Below are positions 6,010 to 8,399 of a DNA stretch of 8,399 bases, in pieces. Both the position numbers and the translations under genes were made by a program. Within the stretch, counting starts at the first letter, position 1. Each line of letters starts with the position of its first letter. Source of the DNA: Candidatus Heimdallarchaeota archaeon (GTDB lineage: Archaea > Asgardarchaeota > Heimdallarchaeia > JABLTI01); the NCBI GenBank assembly GCA_030602675.1, contig JAUVZH010000096.1, positions 1 through 8,399 of the forward strand, written 5' to 3'. A model generated the notes under the pieces. The model was not told where the DNA came from and ran no database searches. It saw only the letters and a list, made by a program, of their open reading frames with translations.

Positions 6010-6504
6010 TTAGTCGTTTCTCATCTCAGTGAATACCTTTGGTATATTTTTCTTACTTAGAGCAACAGCACTCAGAACTATAATGAGAATAAAGTAAACA
6101 TAGGGAAGTCCAAGAATTACTGTATATCTATTTATCCCTGGAGAAATATTTGCTGTGAAATTCATTACAAATACTGAGAGAATAATCCCCATCACAGAAC
6201 CACTAAGTGACATTCGCCTCATATTTCGAAGAGCAACAGATGAGAATTGTTTTCTGAAAGTTAGAATAGAGAGAGGAATAAGAATTAAGGACATGATAAT
6301 AATAAACAAGTGGAGAATAATAGCAATGGCATATTCTGGATGGAACCCTATACCGGAAAGGAAGACATAAGACATTAATCCACTACTATGAATTTTGAAT
6401 GGAGCAAATAAAATTGCAAGAGAACTTATAATGGAAAAAATAAAGAGGCTAATGAAAATGCTGTTATATTTTGTTTTTTCATAAATCAGACTTTTTCCCT
6501 CCAT
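6010..6504 (-). CDS. Hypothetical four-helix membrane protein inside the tRNA-bounded segment
   Basis: I do not recognise this 164-residue protein. It has four hydrophobic segments at about 14-35, 57-81, 98-116 and 127-149. A basic loop (FRKQFSSVALRNMRRM, 83-98) lies between helices two and three, so that loop is probably cytoplasmic together with both termini. There are no cysteines, catalytic motifs or domain hallmarks. The N-terminal MEGKSLIYEKTKYNS is soluble and there is no signal peptide. The ATG (6502-6504) has no upstream ribosome-binding site. A TATA-like run (6525-6540, about 21-36 bp upstream) predicts a leaderless message. GGAGGG directly after the ATG is part of codons 2-3 and seems accidental. 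The gene is the only convincing one between the two copies of the tRNA 3' end, so it may be cargo of a decayed or minimal integrated element. Confidence 0.7.
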   Translation of the reverse strand: MEGKSLIYEKTKYNSIFISLFIFSIISSLAILFAPFKIHSSGLMSYVFLSGIGFHPEYAIAIILHLFIIIMSLILIPLSILTFRKQFSSVALRNMRRMSLSGSVMGIILSVFVMNFTANISPGINRYTVILGLPYVYFILIIVLSAVALSKKNIPKVFTEMRND

Positions 6505-6570
6505 ATTAATTAGTAATAATGTTGTTTATATTAATATATATTATGGAATTTCCCAAGCGATGAAATATTA

Positions 6571-6714
6571 AGTCAGTCAACAAGTCAGTAAGAAAGAAAA
6601 AAAGAACACGCTTGAGAACTTGAAGGCCAAAAGAAAAAAGACTTAAAGCAACCAGAAAGTCGGTCAGCAAGTCTATAAGAACGCTCAAAAAACAAAAAGA
6701 ACTCACTTGACAAC
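6571..6714 (+). repeat. Degenerate purine-rich direct repeat, two units
   Basis: Unit A (6571-6619) and unit B (6658-6714) share two blocks. AGTCAGTCAACAAGTC (6571-6586) aligns with AGTCGGTCAGCAAGTC (6658-6673). Over 24 nt that block matches at 20 positions. AAAAAGAACACGCTTGAGAA (6599-6618) aligns with AAAAAGAACTCACTTGACAA (6694-6713), 17 of 20. Unit B is about 8 nt longer between the blocks. The repeat lies 33 bp before the distal att-like copy. It could be recombinase arm sites, a decayed coding repeat or an RNA element. Confidence 0.65.
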
Positions 6715-6746
6715 CGTTCCGAAGAAAAGAAAGAAGGAAAAACATT

Positions 6747-6774
6747 GGCGGTTCAAATCCGTCCGGGTCTGCCA
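6747..6774 (+). repeat. Distal copy of the tRNA-Arg 3' end (att-like site)
   Basis: This copy repeats the T arm, acceptor strand and CCA of the tRNA at 5856-5933, with one change (T at 6768 for C at 5927). Nothing upstream resembles the rest of a tRNA: no AGACCCG-type acceptor partner, D arm or anticodon stem. It is therefore a fragment, not a gene. It marks the far boundary of a probable insertion into the tRNA gene. Confidence 0.8.
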
Positions 6775-6897
6775 TTTCTAATTTTTAACATACCATTTTT
6801 TTGTTTTAATGGATTATTTTAATAAAAACCTTATTCCTAAAAACTTAATAGTAGTGATTATACAACATATAATTATTATAAATTTAAGGTGTATCAA

Positions 6898-7017
6898 ATG
6901 GCTTTAACTTGGTGGGCAATTTTACTAATTGTTCTTGGAAGTGTTGTTGGTTTTATAGCAATACTGGTAATTGGTTATATGGCATTTCTTGCAATAACTG
7001 CTGATTCGCGGCAGTGA
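6898..7017 (+). CDS. Small single-span membrane protein, 39 residues
   Basis: ATG at 6898 opens a 39-codon frame ending in TGA (7015-7017). It is preceded 6 nt away by AAGGTG, a fair ribosome-binding site. The protein starts MALTWWAILLIVLGSVVGFI, continues hydrophobic to about residue 33 as one long membrane helix and ends in the short polar tail TADSRQ. Glycines at 14, 18 and 26 lie on the helix, which could favour helix packing. A TATA-like GATTATAC at 6856-6863 would place the start of transcription just before the ribosome-binding site. A strong terminator hairpin follows at 7061-7090. Ribosome site, promoter, hydrophobic profile and own terminator together support a real gene. Function is unknown. 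Confidence 0.6.
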   Translation: MALTWWAILLIVLGSVVGFIAILVIGYMAFLAITADSRQ

Positions 7018-7060
7018 GTTGTGTCATTATAATTTGGCTTATCTATAAAACGCATAATTG

Positions 7061-7090
7061 CGCCACTGTTAGTGGTGCTTTCTCTTTTTA
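7061..7090 (+). terminator. Hairpin plus T-rich terminator
   Basis: GCGCCACT (7061-7068), loop GTT and AGTGGTGC (7072-7079) form an eight-pair stem with one G-T pair, followed by TTTCTCTTTTT (7080-7090). On the plus strand it ends the transcript of the small protein 43 nt after its stop. It abuts the stop codon of the convergent phosphohexomutase gene. On the minus strand no T-run follows the hairpin, so it is mainly directional. Confidence 0.7.
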
Positions 7091-8399
7091 TTACCCGATA
7101 ATTTTAGCGATTTCTTTGTTCACATTTTCAGCTATATTTTTCCATTCTTTTTTATCTGATTTTCCTAATCCTATTTCTGAAAATACTTTTGTATATCTTC
7201 CTGTTCCACTTGGTCTTATACTCACTATTAGCATATTTTCTTTTGAATCTTGTAAAATCAAGTTCTGTCCATCCAAGGTTGAGTGATAAATTACTTGAAA
7301 TTGTTTCTTGAAAAATTTAATCATTTCATCTGTTGATTTTAAGACTTTTTCTAGTCTTTGTGGATAATTTAACTCCAACATATCTATTTGCTTTCTTGCT
7401 ACTTCAACAGATGGATACTTTGGTAAGTCGTCATTTTTTGTAAACCAATGCATTAGCCATAATGCTTGCTGAAATGGTGATTTCATGCATATTGGGTGTG
7501 TCTTACTGAAGTAAATATTAGTATAATCTGCTCCTGAAATTCTTTTCATTTTTGGGTTCTTATTGATTAGTTCTGCTACACCTAAAAAGAACGCTGGTTC
7601 ACCTTGAGCTGTTGCATACACTCTGGGAGTTAATTCTGCTAAGGCAGTTAGCATTATTAATGAAATTCTCTCTTGTACCAAAATATACTCTTCAGGTTTT
7701 CTTACCTTTGATTCAGCTATAAGCCCTGTTGTAAATGATTCTTCTTGATTTGCAACTATTCTTTCTCGACCCTTTCCAGGTAATTTCACTAAAAATGTTC
7801 TATCTGCATCCCCGTCATGATCAAAAACAGCCTTTGTTTGATTGTAGTATTTTTCTGTTAATTCATCCCATATTTCACGTGGATCTCTATCCGGAGCAAT
7901 TGGGTTTAATTTATTGTTATGTAGTTCTATCTCTGCATTTGTTTCGCTCTTTATTAAGTCCCATACTTCTCCTGCCATACTATGCCTACAATCAACAAGA
8001 TATTTTCCTTCGATTTTATCTAATGGAGTTACTTTCTTTATTGAAGAGAAAAAGAGCTCTCTCATATCTTTGGTAGCTATTTGCTCACTTTTTCCAATGT
8101 CCTTTGGATGAACCATTTTATCATTATCTAGTGTTCTTTCAATCACTGGTGCAAGTGTTCTTGGTAAAAATCCATAAATTTTATTCATTTCAGCTTTATT
8201 TGGGCTTTTTATTTTCGCGCCATTTTTTTCTAGCAATTCTAATGCGTTTCTTGCACTTATTACTAATTTCAATCCTATGTACTGTTGCGGACTATGACTT
8301 CTTCCAAAGAAGCAACCAGGTATTCCTAGCTTGTAACAAGAATACATGAATTCTGGTACGGTTACTGGTCCATCTAGTTCTTTGATGCTTATACCGCAG
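7091..8399 (-). CDS. Phosphohexomutase family protein (phosphomannomutase/phosphoglucomutase), 5' end outside window
   Basis: Enzymes of this alpha-D-phosphohexomutase family move a phosphate between C1 and C6 (or on amino sugars) through a phosphoserine and Mg2+. The frame is open to the right edge, giving 435 visible residues; the ATG at 8345-8347 is internal. Counting from that Met, GRSHSPQQYIGLKL (15-28) is the catalytic serine loop in place of the usual TASHNP-type motif. VFDHDGDADR (174-183) is the metal-binding loop. SIRPSGTGRYTKVF (376-389) is the phosphate-binding loop of domain 4. The sugar-recognition position where GEQSGH-like sequence is usual reads AQGEPAFFLG (247-256), so substrate cannot be predicted. 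Only the first part of domain 1 is missing. The stop (TAA) lies next to the convergent terminator at 7061-7090. Confidence 0.88.
   Translation of the reverse strand, partial: CGISIKELDGPVTVPEFMYSCYKLGIPGCFFGRSHSPQQYIGLKLVISARNALELLEKNGAKIKSPNKAEMNKIYGFLPRTLAPVIERTLDNDKMVHPKDIGKSEQIATKDMRELFFSSIKKVTPLDKIEGKYLVDCRHSMAGEVWDLIKSETNAEIELHNNKLNPIAPDRDPREIWDELTEKYYNQTKAVFDHDGDADRTFLVKLPGKGRERIVANQEESFTTGLIAESKVRKPEEYILVQERISLIMLTALAELTPRVYATAQGEPAFFLGVAELINKNPKMKRISGADYTNIYFSKTHPICMKSPFQQALWLMHWFTKNDDLPKYPSVEVARKQIDMLELNYPQRLEKVLKSTDEMIKFFKKQFQVIYHSTLDGQNLILQDSKENMLIVSIRPSGTGRYTKVFSEIGLGKSDKKEWKNIAENVNKEIAKIIG

Larger units (their letters stand above)
6505..6897. other. Gene-free stretch holding a promoter, degenerate repeats and the att-like copy
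   Basis: This 393-bp region contains, in order, the AT-rich promoter of the minus-strand membrane protein (6525-6540), a purine-rich degenerate direct repeat (6571-6714), the second copy of the tRNA 3' end (6747-6774) and an AT-rich promoter zone for the small protein at 6898. A 270-nt open frame on the minus strand (6506-6775) begins MADPDGFEPP. That is the familiar false peptide made by reading a tRNA 3' end backwards, so I do not call it a gene. Confidence 0.6.

Noticed and set aside
6491..6504. GGAGGG at codons 2-3 of the membrane protein as a ribosome site for a downstream start
   Set aside because: The only following ATG is out of frame, and no in-frame start codon lies at suitable distance.
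6556..6620. Possible C/D-box guide RNA (GCGATGA resembling a C box)
   Set aside because: No matching D box (CTGA) or C'/D' pair at suitable spacing.
6690..6774. A second complete, split or permuted tRNA gene
   Set aside because: Only the T arm and 3' acceptor strand are present. No AGACCCG-like 5' acceptor, D arm or anticodon stem can be found nearby, so a recombination copy is simpler.
6506..6775. 89-residue open frame on the minus strand beginning MADPDGFEPP, with repeated LLTDL/LLTDF segments
   Set aside because: The start is the well-known false peptide from reading a tRNA 3' end backwards, and the rest is the reverse of the purine-rich repeat. No ribosome site or family feature supports it.
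6572..6780. Lys-rich plus-strand reading of the repeat (VSQQVSKKEKKN and VGQQVYKNAQKT), as a decayed gene
   Set aside because: Both units begin similarly in translation, but stops interrupt directly before the first unit and between units, and there is no start codon with a ribosome site. Kept only as a repeat.
8104..8349. Plus-strand open frames within 7735-8349
   Set aside because: They are hydrophobic shadow frames antisense to the phosphohexomutase, whose motifs are intact on the minus strand.
1..8399. CRISPR array, insertion sequence ends, riboswitch or rRNA
   Set aside because: No regularly spaced repeats, transposase motifs, known aptamer cores or rRNA-like sequence were seen on either strand.

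Overview
The window looks archaeal. It encodes the exosome cap protein Csl4, the PCNA sliding clamp, a GINS replication subunit and zinc-finger ribosomal protein eS27. Upstream regions carry TATA/BRE-like boxes, and the tRNA gene has CCA encoded. Base composition is AT-rich throughout, including the intergenic DNA. Gene content and the style of the small membrane and zinc-ribbon proteins would fit an Asgard (Promethearchaeota)-type genome, but I cannot place the lineage from sequence alone.

Layout, left to right. Positions 1-1030 hold a minus-strand pair: csl4 followed by a partial DUF2067-like gene that runs off the left edge. After a 335-bp divergent promoter region comes a plus-strand radical SAM protein with an N-terminal B12-binding-like fold, a C-terminal TRAM-like RNA-binding domain and an unusual extra cysteine cluster (1366-2970). 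Next is a plus-strand replication pair, PCNA (3123-3869) and a GINS subunit (4056-4658), separated by a spacer containing a perfect palindrome. Convergent to GINS is rps27e (4682-4879), then a TTG-started membrane-anchored winged-helix/zinc-ribbon protein (5011-5709, minus).

A tRNA-Arg(UCG) gene follows (5856-5933). Its last 28 nt are repeated with one mismatch at 6747-6774. This is the classic footprint of integration into a tRNA 3' end. The roughly 813 bp between the copies carry a small four-helix membrane protein (6010-6504, minus) and a degenerate purine-rich direct repeat, but no integrase. Beyond the second copy are a 39-residue single-span membrane protein (6898-7017) with a convincing terminator hairpin, and then a convergent phosphohexomutase gene that leaves the window at its right edge (7091-8399, minus).

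Functionally the window is mostly information processing: RNA decay or quality control (Csl4), probable RNA-directed radical chemistry (radical SAM-TRAM), replication (PCNA, GINS) and translation (eS27, tRNA-Arg). A small putative mobile-element scar interrupts this. The most interesting items are the tRNA-bounded mini-insertion with its repeats, the ferredoxin-like cysteine motif nested inside the radical SAM cysteine loop, and the possible leader hairpin around the eS27 ribosome-binding site.
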